Shown here: positions 22,783 to 33,014 of the stretch, piece by piece | How positions within the stretch are numbered: position 1 is the first letter of the stretch | Layout of the letters: each line of letters opens with the position of its first letter | Source: Blepharisma japonicum | Taxonomy: Eukaryota; Ciliophora; Heterotrichea; Heterotrichida; Blepharismidae | Length of the DNA: 64,000 bases | NCBI GenBank assembly: GCA_949751835.1 | Contig: CATKHK010000003.1 | Span: 558,001-622,000, forward strand | Direction: 5' to 3' | Notes under the pieces: generated by a model | The model's database searches: none | Told to the model about the DNA's origin: nothing | Seen by the model: only the letters and a program-made list of their open reading frames with translations | Position numbers and translations under genes: made by a program

Positions 22783-23739
22783 ATGGTTTCATCCCCCCTG
22801 ATAAATAATATGAAAACAAATAGAAATTCTAAACAATTGAATATATTGAATCAGCTATCCAAATATCTTGATTTAGAAATTAGTTATTTTAAAAGCCTGC
22901 TAATTAGCTCTCAAAAAGCAGAGATGAATAGAGAAATCGCTAAAATAGAGAATTTCTTGGAAGCAATGTGTTGAGAGATAAAATGGAATTATCAAAATGA
23001 CATCCTAATACAACAGATTTTAAAGCATTATAAAACTATTACTGGCCAAATCAAAATTTTATCTGACTTTATAGGACAAAAAGAAGAGAGACTTAGAGAC
23101 AACTCAATATTTGAAGAAGTTCACAATTCTTCTGAAAAGTGCAAAAGCAAAATTATTAGAGAAATCAAAAATATGCTGCTTGCTGGAGAAGATGAAAATG
23201 AATTAGTAGAAAGATTTGATTATCCTGAAGTCCAAAAATCTTCAGGGTTTTTATTCGATATCTATTTAGAACTTGTATTAAGAGCAACTTTTTCTGATTA
23301 TATTGTACAAATAAAAAATGAGCTCCTTTTCGATATTAAAAATGCATTTGAAAGTTTATCAGATGAAGACATACAATTAATTTTTACACAGCAGAGCATA
23401 TTTGGAGATGATACAAGAATAAAATATAACGATACGGTTTTAAAAAAATACTCTATTGATATAGATAAATGAGATTTCTATCAGCTGATAGCAGATAAAA
23501 AGCGAGAATCTAGCTCTTTAAGCTATAATGAGTTAGAAAATTTCTTAAATTGGATGGATCTGAACCAAGACAGTATATATAGGTGCTTAAAACATTATAT
23601 TTTGAATTTAATGCTAACAGATTTATTAGCTAAAGCTCAAACTCCAAAGACTGATGATGAGCTTGACTGAGATCAAATTATGTTTTCAGATTTAGTTAAT
23701 ACTTCAACAATCATTAGTGGGAGTTTAGCTAATTCTTAA
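22783..23739 (+). CDS. Unknown helical protein
   Basis: The protein has 318 residues in a single frame with three TGA read as Trp. It is mainly charged alpha helix (for example QLSKYLDLEISYFKSLL and DYIVQIKNELLFDIKNAF), with no signal peptide, membrane segment or known domain. Near the end DLNQDSIYRCLKHYI could be a partial EF-like turn, but it lacks a full loop. It begins only 25 bases after the stop of the WD40 gene on the same strand, so its upstream control region must be very short or overlap that gene. Confidence 0.72.
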
Positions 23740-23764
23740 TAATATTTTTTATAAATATCTTAAT

Positions 23765-24877
23765 TTAATATTTGGTTGGGCAAAGTAAAAGAAAGCTGTC
23801 TGTGGGACTTCCGATTATAAGTGTTCCGTTCAATATAACTGCTGATGAAGCAAAAATTTTATCTTGCATGATTATTTCTTCAACAATTCAACTACCATTA
23901 TTGTTTGCCATTCTACTTACTCCTCCTGCTATACTTGACCTTTTATCTCCATGCTTGTAATCTTCTGAAATCTTCATATACTCAATGATTTTGCTTATTC
24001 CTGTTACCAAGAAGGAGCCATCTTTTTGTTTAACAATATTATCGGCATGGTGTGGGATTTTCACTGTTGCATTATAAGAAATAGTGAAATCGCTCTTAAT
24101 ATCATAAATTTTCACAAACTTTTGTGCGGCTTCATCAACAAAAAGTTGATTATTTGATAAATGCATTCCATTAAAATTTCCTTCAGTATCCTGAATAGTG
24201 CATTCTGGGTGTCATCCTTTAATTTCTTTGCAATAGTAAAGATTTGTACTTTTAGTCATTATCACATAATAATCTCTTTTAAGAGTTGTCCATAGTGAGT
24301 TGTCTCTTCCTTCAGGTTCATCAGCGAATGGGAGTCATTCACTCACATAGAAATGCCCATCTTTCACAACAGCGATATCATTTAATTTTCCAAGCCATTC
24401 ATTTGGAAACACAATAGATCTCATGTACCTTGCTTTAATGCGTTCTTTTTGAGTTTCTAATAGCCCAAAAACTTCGATTCGTTCGCCATAGTTACCATAT
24501 GCATGATTTACGACGTAAAGTGTAGAATTGTCTAGTAGGTATATTCCATGAGGATTGAACGGAATGTCAGATGGAAATTTAGACATAGCGATTGATCCCC
24601 AGGTTTTTGAAGCTGGGTCAAAATAAATTAATGAGCCTCTGGTACTATTGCTAGCACTTAAGTGCTTATAGTTGTAAGTTTTCATATCGCCTATTGCTGA
24701 TATGACTAGATTTCCGTAAAGCTCAAAATCTTCTGCAGCTAAAGGTATGGCATGCATTTTACAGTCTCCATGATCATGCAGTTCTGTTGTCACTGTAATG
24801 CCAAAAAAGCTAATAAAAAAGTATGCAGCCCAGCTTATAAGAATCACGAGGATGCTAAAAATTAGACTACAAATCAT
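23765..24877 (-). CDS. Paraoxonase/arylesterase-like protein, copy 1
   Basis: The protein has 370 residues in a single frame with three TGA read as Trp. An N-terminal hydrophobic helix (about residues 2-28) acts as signal anchor, as in serum paraoxonases that keep their leader. The rest matches the six-bladed PON propeller: KLNDIAVVKDGHFYVSEW corresponds to the PON NDIVAVGPEHFY calcium-site strand, then HHADNIVKQKDGSFLVTG, and near the end FASSAVILNGTLIIGSPTDS matches the last PON strands. The family hydrolyses lactones and aryl esters with two Ca2+ ions. The exact substrate is unknown. A tandem paralogue lies at 25091-26197 in the same direction. Confidence 0.8.
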
Positions 24878-25090
24878 TTAAGAATATGGCTTATATATAA
24901 CTTAAAATGATGATCTAGAAGGGGAGCTCCTTAGAAATTTATTTAAATTATATATGCATTGAATATTTTGCCTTATAATTTGATAAATTATATATTATAA
25001 TTTTAAAATTAGTAAAAATTAATTTCATATTCTCGTTTAAAAATCTAAATATAACACATCATATCTTATTCTCCTAAATTAGTTCTTATT

Positions 25091-26197
25091 CTAACCAATT
25101 CTGCAAGTCAAGATAAAATTATCGGTGGGCCCTCCAATGAAGATATTTCCGTCTTCTATCACTGCAGAAGCAGCAAAAATTTTATCTTCTTCTATCACCT
25201 CTTCAACTTTCCAACTGCCATTATTTTTACTCATCCTACTAATTGTTGATACAACTGGTGATTTTTCCTTATCTGCTTTCAAACGGTCTGAGAGCTCCAG
25301 AAATTCAATCATTTTATTTATTCCGGTAACTAATATAGACCCATCTTTCTGCACAACCATATTGTCTAAGTGATGAGTAAAGCTTACTGACTCAGCGAGT
25401 AAAAGGCTGTAATCTTCCTGTATATTAAAAATATGCACAGAGTTTGCAAGTGTATCAGCAACAAAAAGCTGATTATTGATCTTATTTATTCCATTCAACA
25501 TATATCCTTTTGCTTGAGACATGCACTCAGGAGCTTTCCCTTCAACCTCTTTACAGTATAAAACATTCGTATATTTCCCTGAAACATTCCAAAACATTTT
25601 TTTTAGCGCTGTAGTCATTGAATGGTCTCTTCCTGCTGGTAAATCTGGATATACCAACCATTCTGTGATATAAAAATGTCCTTCTTTTATGACTGCAATA
25701 TCATTTAATCTTCCAAGTCATTCGTCTCCAAACTCAATTGATCTTAAATATTTAGCTTGAATACCCTCTGCAGATTCATATAAACTGAAAACTTCAACTC
25801 TTTCTCCAGATTTTCCATATGCCATATTTATTGCGTAAAGTGTATTATTATTGTGGATATCAATTCCAAGAGGATTGAAAGGTAAATCTGATGGGAAGCC
25901 TAGCATAGGAATGTAGCCCCAATGTTTAGTCTTGGGATCTATATAAATTAAGGATCCTTTCTGAGCTTTATGAGCTGAAAGATGCTTGTAAAAGCATGAT
26001 AAAATATCGCCCATTCCTGAAATTATAACATTTCCATAAATAGCAAAATCTTCAGCTTCTGCAGGGAGTGAGATTTTTTCACATTTTTCATCATGATGCA
26101 GGTTGGTTGTGACAAAGACATCTAATGTTTTAAGCAGAGAATAGGCAAGCCAGCTGACTCCTATTGTTAAGAGGCAGACGATCAGTTTAGGACCCAT
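25091..26197 (-). CDS. Paraoxonase/arylesterase-like protein, copy 2
   Basis: The protein has 368 residues in a single frame with one TGA (Trp, 25718-25720) at the same place where copy 1 has TGG. The layout is the same as copy 1: N-terminal membrane helix, RLNDIAVIKEGHFYITEW strand, LDNMVVQKDGSILVTG and a C-terminal FAASAVIEDGNIFIGGPTDN. The two proteins align along the whole length but differ at many positions, so the duplication is not recent. It is probably anchored to an internal or surface membrane with the propeller in the lumen or outside. Substrate specificity cannot be read. Confidence 0.8.
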
Positions 26198-26397
26198 TTT
26201 ATGTTAATTATATAAATATGCAGAATTAAAAATAATTTTATGAAAGCATTGAATCATTATTATATTATATATTTAATTTATCACAATATAGATCATAAAT
26301 TACAGTTTAAATTTGTCTAAAATAACAATAACCATATAAATTATTAATAATTTAACTTTCACAGAATTTGATATGTAAAAGTGAATGGATAATTGAT

Positions 26398-26811
26398 CTA
26401 ATAATTTTTAGATATTGGTGAAAAGAATTCTATCGGTATTTTAATTTGTTTTTTCAGTTTTTCTATGCTTTGAAATTTGTCCTCCATCTCATCCAAATAA
26501 TTGTAAAACGAATTAATAATTGGAGGAATTGATATGCTCGAAGGCATTAAAAATTTTTTAATAGCAAATAACCCTTTTTCATAGTTAGAGCAATGCATAT
26601 TTTTATTCAAAGGTTTAAAAATGGTTATGCTCTCCCGAGTAATATAATTTTTACGACCTTTTAGATGTCTTACTTTTTTGTGCCAATGAATTTTCTTATA
26701 GCAGGCTGATTTTTTATAAGAGCTTGTCAGTACATTGGTGTCGTCACAAATTGAGAAGATAGTTTTGTCAGATTTAATCAAATGCGGGGATTTTCTTGAT
26801 GAAGGTTTCAT
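26398..26811 (-). CDS. Unknown basic protein
   Basis: The protein has 137 residues in a single frame without TGA. It is strongly basic in the first two thirds (KKIHWHKKVRHLKGRKNY) and ends in a charged helix. No domain, signal peptide or membrane segment is seen. It is flanked by a paraoxonase-like gene and an oppositely oriented MFS gene. It could be a true small gene; support is the length of the frame and its isolated position. Confidence 0.5.
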   Translation of the reverse strand: MKPSSRKSPHLIKSDKTIFSICDDTNVLTSSYKKSACYKKIHWHKKVRHLKGRKNYITRESITIFKPLNKNMHCSNYEKGLFAIKKFLMPSSISIPPIINSFYNYLDEMEDKFQSIEKLKKQIKIPIEFFSPISKNY

Positions 26812-27013
26812 TTTGATTCAATACAGATTAAATAACAAATAAATTTAATTTTTGAGTTTATAGTAAATTTCAAGCTATAAAAATTAAATTTCTTTGATTA
26901 ATAATCCAAATAGATATAAAATATGATTAAATCTAAACTCAGCGCCTAAAAACTTAGGCCTATTAAAAATAATGCAGCTTTATATGCAATTGCACAATCA
27001 ATGAAAGTAAAAT

Positions 27014-28364
27014 ATGATAGATTGAACTTTCATAGGCCTAACATCAGTTGTCGTAATTGCTACATCTGCGCTTATTAACATTGCTCCATATCTTCCTCTA
27101 ATTACAGAGTCAAAAAATATTTCAAGCACAGTGACTGGAATCATATTTTCCTCACATCCTTTTGTGGCATGCATTTTCTTGCCTATTTATGGAAGTATGA
27201 TGGCTCGAATAGGCAGAAAAAAGCTCTTATTGAGTTCTATTCTTTTAGAAGTTATTAGTTTGGTTATATTATCTACCTTTCCTTATTTTGACTCAGAATC
27301 CTTTGCTGTTATGGCTATTTTTTCACGAGGAATTCATGGAATCGGATCAGCTGGAGTATCATCAACAATATTAGCACTGATGTCTACAACATATAAAGAT
27401 ACATTAGCCAATAAACTAGGAAATTACTATATCATCGTAAATGTGAGTCTTATTTTTGCTCCGTTGTTGGGATCTTTATTTAATTTAATAGGTGGTTTTA
27501 CAGCTGTTTATTGGGGTTTTACATTTTTGTTAGTTTGTGTAACACTTTTTGCAGCTGTTGTAATTCCTGAAGACAAACCTTATAGACCTCCTGAAATAAA
27601 GGTTTCATGAAGTAGCATTTTAAAACTCAGGACGCCTAATTTAGATTTTTGGTGCGTTTTCTTTTGCTTTTTTGGTTATGCATCAATTGAAACATCACTA
27701 ATTCAGCTTTGGAATACTTTTAAAATTCTAAAATGCATATATATTTTATTGACTAGATATATTTTATTGAAGTTTCCTATAAAAAATACGCTCTTTTAAT
27801 ACAGAAGTAAGCCTATATTTATCAAATAAGCTTGCAATTAATCAGAGCATTATTCCGATATTTTTCTCAATTTTCCCTCTTTTTTGGAGTTTAGGTTCTT
27901 TTGCAGGAGGAAAATTCTATGGTAAAATGAAAAATAAATTGCTACTTTTAGCTTATCTACTTTTTGCGGCATTCGCTCTAGAGTTTATAGGGCCTACATC
28001 ATTGATCCCAATTAATTCAAGTGTAATCTGTGTTATAATTTCATTAGCAGTTATAGGATTTGGTGTAGGTGGCGTAATGGTGGTCGCTCTACCTGATATG
28101 ATTGAAGATACCATGATAAACGCTCCTTTTCTACAAAGAGACCATGCTTCAGATAGGATATCTGCTTGGCTAGACCTTGCAATGTGAATTGGAAGAATGG
28201 CTGGCCCAGCAGCTGCAGGCTATCTAAAAGATCAAATAGGATTTCGAGACACACAAGCAACAATCGGCTGCTTAATAATTTTGTATGCGATACTTTTTAA
28301 AATATGCAGCAAAGATTACTCAAAGATCACTCAATATAATGAGCCACTTATTCAAAAATATTAA
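27014..28364 (+). CDS. MFS transporter interrupted by an 85-bp insert
   Basis: ATG 27014 starts helix 1 (MIDWTFIGLTSVVVIA, with TGA as Trp). The first half carries the MFS loop motif GSMMARIGRKKLL. At about 27713-27802 the frame is broken by an 85-bp AT-rich stretch between two AATAC copies. Taking out one repeat unit joins the halves exactly (ETSLIQLWN to TEVSLYLSN), giving a 421-residue protein. The second half has a matching loop (GGKFYGKMKNKLL), a TGA Trp and the rest of the helices, ending at TAA 28362-28364. The family resembles SLC18-type or drug/amine transporters. Either the insert is removed in most copies of this DNA, or the gene is broken. Confidence 0.7.
27718..27802. other. 85-bp insert, possible retained internal eliminated sequence
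   Basis: The stretch lies inside the MFS gene between direct repeats AATAC (27713-27717 and 27798-27802), so it has TA at both junctions. It is about 18 percent G+C, well below the coding flanks. It has stops in all three plus frames and holds two copies of the 14-mer atatattttattga separated by ctag. Its length (85, 1 modulo 3) shifts the frame; removal restores it exactly. It has no GT...AG ends, unlike every other intron here. I do not see strong terminal inverted repeats. Confidence 0.5.
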
Positions 28365-28454
28365 TCATATACATTTAATAATTAATTTTTTTTAGAAAAT
28401 TTTAAATTGTAAATATTGAATAATTCTTTTATTTTAAATAGAAATTATGATAAA

Positions 28455-29037
28455 ATGGAAAATACTCTCGATATTCAAGAATATTCGCCAATCATAAAAA
28501 GCCAAATTTGGCATTATGAAATAGGAAATACTCATGGATTTTGGTTTTCAAGCACAGGGAAACCAAGAGTAATCATTGGTCCTCACTGTAACAAACAAAT
28601 TAGGGATTTATTGTTTAATTTCCGTTTTATTATTTACAATTATTTTTGGAACATTACTGCTTTTTAGCTCTTATTTTGTCCCAAGATTTATATCTATAAT
28701 AAGCTGAGTTGCTTATTTTACTTGTATAACAAGCTGGCTCATATGTGGAATAAAAAATCCAGGCCTAGAACTTGAAATGCTTACTAATCAACAAGAAATA
28801 ATCAAATATTTTAATGATAAGAAATTTTGCAGAGTTTGTGAAGTGTTGAGAGAGCCTGGGACGCTTCATTGCGTTGAATGTGATGTCTGTATCAAAGAAA
28901 AGCAAGGTCATTCCTTAATAGCAGGAAAATGTATTGGTAAAGAAATAAAAGTTCCTTATTATATATTGGTGGGCTCGGGTATTTTTGTTACATCATATAT
29001 TGGATTTCTTGCAGTATTTTCTATTTTTATTCATTAA
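28455..29037 (+). CDS. DHHC-family protein without the catalytic DHHC
   Basis: The protein has 188 residues after removing a 16-nt intron at 28588-28603 (GT...TAG). The join produces IIGPHWIYCLISVLLF, matching the GPDWPY segment before helix 1 of palmitoyltransferases. One TGA reads Trp. The cysteine-rich domain is recognisable (KFCRVCEVLREPGTLHCVEC), but where DHHCPWxxNCIG is expected it reads QGHSLIAGKCIG, so the catalytic Cys is replaced by Ser and the Asp and first His are lost. A third and fourth membrane segment follow and the protein ends early, without a TTxE motif. It is likely an inactive relative with some other role, or a decaying gene with an intact frame. Confidence 0.72.
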
Positions 29038-29178
29038 TAGCACGAGTTAATTACCTTATTATAATAACTTATAAACGTTGTAACATTTTGTTATTATGTA
29101 TGAAAGAAATAGATAGCTACGCTAAAAAAATAGATTAAAGAAAACTAAAATTTATTTATTAATTAAGTATTTATGGAC

Positions 29179-30855
29179 TTAAAGTGCTCTGACTGCATCT
29201 TCAGCATAATATTTAACATCCATATCTGTGTCATTTTTTAGTTGATCAAGCAACATCATTATATCTTTTCTGTTAGTTGAGGAATCCACTAAATTTTTGA
29301 TTGTTTTTGCTACATTGAACCTTATATTCGGCACTCTATCTTTTGAAAGTGTTTTTAAGCACAAAAAATAATCACTGTCATCTAAATATTTTCCAAGCTT
29401 ACTAATGATCCTAAGTGCAGTCATTCTTTTATTAAAAGCAGGACTATAGCTCAGCACATTTATAAGTGGCATGATATAAATTCTTAATCATTCCCCTTCA
29501 AAAGCAACAGCTAGCTTATTAGCAGCCTCTAGCACAGCTTCTCTAACTGCAAAAACTGGGTCTTCAATCCATTTCATTAAAGGTGTTGCCAAATGCTCAT
29601 TAAATTCATCTTTCCCCAGCATAGTTCCAAGCTGAGCCAAGCATTCCACAGCTTTTAGCCTGACCCTTCATTGGGAATCTCCCATAAGCTGAATTATCAA
29701 AGGAACAGAAAACAATGAAATTTTATCAGTCGCTAATGACCCATTAAAAGTTTGAATATTTTCTGCAAAGCCCATCCTTACTTCAAAATTGTCGTCTTTT
29801 AAAAGCTGTGTTATCAATGGGAGAAGTTTCATTATTACGGTATCAGAGCTTAAATGAGGAGAAACTTGGCATATACTTTGCATGAGAGCAAGCCTAACAT
29901 ATAATGATGAATCTTTTACTAATATTTCTAAGATTGGGAAAAGCTGAGACTCAATCATATGTGAAGGAATTGATTCAAAAATCAAAGGCAGTTTTTTTAA
30001 AGCAATACATCGAACCTCAGATTCTGAGTCTTGGAAAAAATTTAAAATTTCTGGAAGGAAGTCATGGATCACATTTTCCAGCTCGATTATCTCTTGTAAA
30101 TGGTCTAAAACTGCATATCTCACTCTTCAGCTTTTATCGCTAGAAAATGTTTTTACATTTTCAAGCAATTCTTGATGATTTTTAAGTAGTTTTGTAATGC
30201 TTTCTAATGCCATTTGTCTGATGCTGTCATATTCGTCAATACATAATTCATCAAATAATTTCATCAGCTCTTTACTTTCATATACTTGAAGAATTTTTCC
30301 TAAGTTTTCTGCAGCAACTTTTCTAACAAATGAAGATTCGTCTTTAGCCAGTTTAATAAATTCAAGCTCTAGCTCGGATTTTTTATCGCTAGTTAATCGT
30401 GATAATGGAATGTGGAATAAATTACACGCGGCAACTCTTCCATAGTATGATTCACTCCCAGAAAGATTGATAATCACTTCAATTATTTTTTCTTCTAAAA
30501 TTTGTTCAGGAAGTTGCTCAGCAATTTTATTGATGCTTTGAACAGCCCGATCTTGGACAACTGTTTCTTCACTTCTTGATAAGTTTTGTAATGGAGGAAG
30601 TAAGCAAGCAAGATAATCGAGCCCTCCCACATAATTAGAGAGGTCTCCTAATTTTGAAGCGATTGCAAGTAAAACTTCTTGATTGTCATCTTCTAGTAGC
30701 TCGTTTATATAAGGCACGAGCTCTTGTCGAGTTCTTATATCTCCTATTGCTTCTGCAATTTGTTCCAAACTATTGATGGCGTGTAGTCTTGTGTTGTGGT
30801 CTTCTGCTTTAAGCTCGTCAATTAAATAAAGAATTGTATCAAATTCTTCATCCAT
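29179..30855 (-). CDS. PPP2R1: PP2A scaffold subunit A (PR65), HEAT repeats
   Basis: The protein has 558 residues in a single frame with three TGA read as Trp, two of them in the repeat signature W-R-V-R (SDKSWRVRYAVLDHL and GDSQWRVRLKAVECL), where PR65 has conserved Trp. The whole chain is HEAT repeats of about 39 residues, about 14-15 of them, with typical DxxxxVR turns. PR65 holds the catalytic C and variable B subunits of protein phosphatase 2A. The length is slightly below the usual 580-590. A striatin-type gene (a B''' subunit) lies 6 kb away. The assignment is strong. Confidence 0.92.
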
Positions 30856-31365
30856 TTAAGTAGCAATTATTATATCATATTAAAATTTAGAGTGCTTTGA
30901 TAGGGCTGGTCATCTTATGAGTAATATATGCCTTTAATCATTGAAGCTTTCGAATATGGGACTTTCATTACTAAAAAATATTTTTTAAATTTTAGCTTAT
31001 ATGAAAATGAAATGGGTTTCAAAATTGAATCACAGGTTCTGAGCTTATTTCAAACTCAGGCTAATCAAATTTATTTTGTTTAAAATTCTTAATTATCAAA
31101 GTGATAATTAGCAATTAAATCTTGATAAGTATAGCACACTTGTTATTGTATTATTACAGCTTGCGATTTTTTGTTTTCGCATTATTTTTCAAAATAACTT
31201 AATTTAACTAAAGATTTAATAAGCTTGTCTTCCATTATAATAATTTATATTCTCAATATACACATAAACTCCAAGAAATTTGAAAATTAATAACCGTTTT
31301 TAATTATCACTTGATTAATTAACAGATATGGCAGGAGATAATTAAATATAACAAATTTAAAATTT
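30856..31365. other. Intergenic spacer between divergent genes
   Basis: This AT-rich stretch of about 510 bases lies between the PP2A scaffold start and an unknown plus-strand gene. It should hold both promoters. No open frame, RNA gene or repeat is seen. Confidence 0.5.
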
Positions 31366-31914
31366 ATGTCGATATTTTTAAAACAAACTACACAGCGCAA
31401 GAACCCATACTTACAGCTTATCAATTTGACTGAAAACCTCAAAATTCGTCGTTTTTTAAGATACTGAATCCATTTTTATGAGGACTGAAAAAGTAACCTG
31501 CTTCACGTGCCTATAAAATATCCGAATATAATCAATAATATGAGCCTATTTGGATATACGTTAGAAGAAACCAGAAGCGAAATCGACTCTTGGGTGTCCG
31601 AAATCAGAGTAAACCTAAACAACATAACAAATAAGAAAGCCGAAGACTACGGCTTTGACTTCACAAACGAAATTCCTCAAACATCGAGTAAAAAACGGTT
31701 TGAATGGGAAGAAATCCAAGATGATACTAAACCATCATGTGGATTCTATTCCAATCTTCGACATTCTTATGCGAGATCAAGTTTATCTACTATGCCGTCT
31801 TTAGACGCCGATCAAGTTGAAGAAATTCCAAAAATCCTAGACTTAAATCTCAGGGTTTCACTAGAAAGCGAAAATGTCAGCGATTTTTCTTTGAAGAATC
31901 ACCAACCTATATAA
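31366..31914 (+). CDS. Unknown protein
   Basis: The protein has 182 residues from ATG 31366 to TAA 31912-31914, with two TGA read as Trp in the first 60 bases after the start region (about residues 35 and 43). The N-terminus is basic (KQTTQRKNPYLQLINLTENL) and the rest acidic and Ser-rich. A coiled segment YTLEETRSEIDSWVSEIRV is the only likely helix. No domain is recognised. If TGA were a stop, translation could begin only at 31540 and the N-terminal third would be lost. Confidence 0.6.
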
Positions 31915-32344
31915 TCTAGTTCACAATTTTGGTGTAAGGTAACTAAGAATTTAAAGTTAAACTTGTAAATTGTGGAGTAAATGTAAAGTGCGCCATATTC
32001 ATATATGATTAAAAGCATGATTATGTTAGATTAAAGTCACGAAAACCCGCGAAATCGGAATATTGAGGATTTAGCAATGGCTAATTCCTAATTATGAAAT
32101 TAAGAGAAAAAGAAATAATTTAAGCCTTTTTTAGCTTGGAGCTAAAATGTTGGTATCTTAAGTAAAAAAATTATGAATTATGGCAGATTAGATGAATAAC
32201 AAATTTTCAATATCAGCTAATTCTAACGATTTTAAAAATTGTTTAAAATAAATCTAATAGTTTTGAAAGTAGAAAATAATTAAATCCCTCATTCTTTCAA
32301 AAATAAAGCATTCCATTTTCAATTACAATCAATTATTGTACCCG
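31915..32344. other. Intergenic spacer
   Basis: This spacer of about 430 bases lies between two plus-strand genes of unknown function. I see no open frame of note, no RNA gene and no repeat. Confidence 0.5.
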
Positions 32345-33013
32345 ATGTCGAGAGTAATCCTTGAAAAAACCTTGCAAGCAGCAACCCAATGCCCAGCCCT
32401 TCTTAATGAAATATCCATTTCATCATGCCAAGAAACTCATGTGCTATCTATATTCCAAATCTTAGCAACCCATAAAATTCCTCCTCCAGTAATTTACTAT
32501 AATTTATCCTATTCTTTATTAGGAGCATCTCAAAGTTTTTCTATTTATCGCGAAATCCTAAAACAAATCGATACAAGCTCGACATCAACTATGATAAAAA
32601 GTTTGATTACAAATTATTACAAATATAAGCCAAGTTCAATGCCAGCATTGAATTTTTCAATTGACCAGCAGGTGGAACTTATAAAATCACTCTCTATTTT
32701 AAGCCTAGAGCCTAACTATTCCTCTACAGCAAACAATTTACTTTTTTATTTTTCAGATCTGATAATAAGAAACCCTAATTTTTTAACACCAAATCAGAGC
32801 ATAAAGATTCTAAAATCAATTATGCAGCTAAAAACCACAGATCAGAGCCTTGAATGCCTTAAAAATATGTGCAAAGTTAATCTGATTAATAATATCACAT
32901 CAGCTTCTGAAGATCTTGAATTTTATAAAGTAGTAGATTTTGGACCTTACACTGAGAGAGATTTTTTATATGATCTTATTATGGCAAAACATTTAAGAAA
33001 TAACTTAAAATAA
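32345..33013 (+). CDS. Unknown helical-repeat protein
   Basis: The protein has 222 residues in a single frame without TGA. Short helices repeat along the chain (HVLSIFQILATHKIPPPVIY, IKSLSILSLEPNYSSTAN, SIKILKSIMQLKTTDQS), resembling the helical arrays of mitochondrial RNA-binding proteins in protists. The gene at 62195-64000 has a similar texture. The N-terminus (MSRVILEKTLQAATQCPALL) could be a mitochondrial leader. Its stop is one base from the stop of the convergent gene on the minus strand. Confidence 0.65.
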   Translation: MSRVILEKTLQAATQCPALLNEISISSCQETHVLSIFQILATHKIPPPVIYYNLSYSLLGASQSFSIYREILKQIDTSSTSTMIKSLITNYYKYKPSSMPALNFSIDQQVELIKSLSILSLEPNYSSTANNLLFYFSDLIIRNPNFLTPNQSIKILKSIMQLKTTDQSLECLKNMCKVNLINNITSASEDLEFYKVVDFGPYTERDFLYDLIMAKHLRNNLK

Positions 33014-33014
33014 A

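Noticed and set aside
27014-28364. Two separate MFS half-genes
   Set aside because: The halves join to the base when the 85-bp insert is removed, so one gene is the simpler view.
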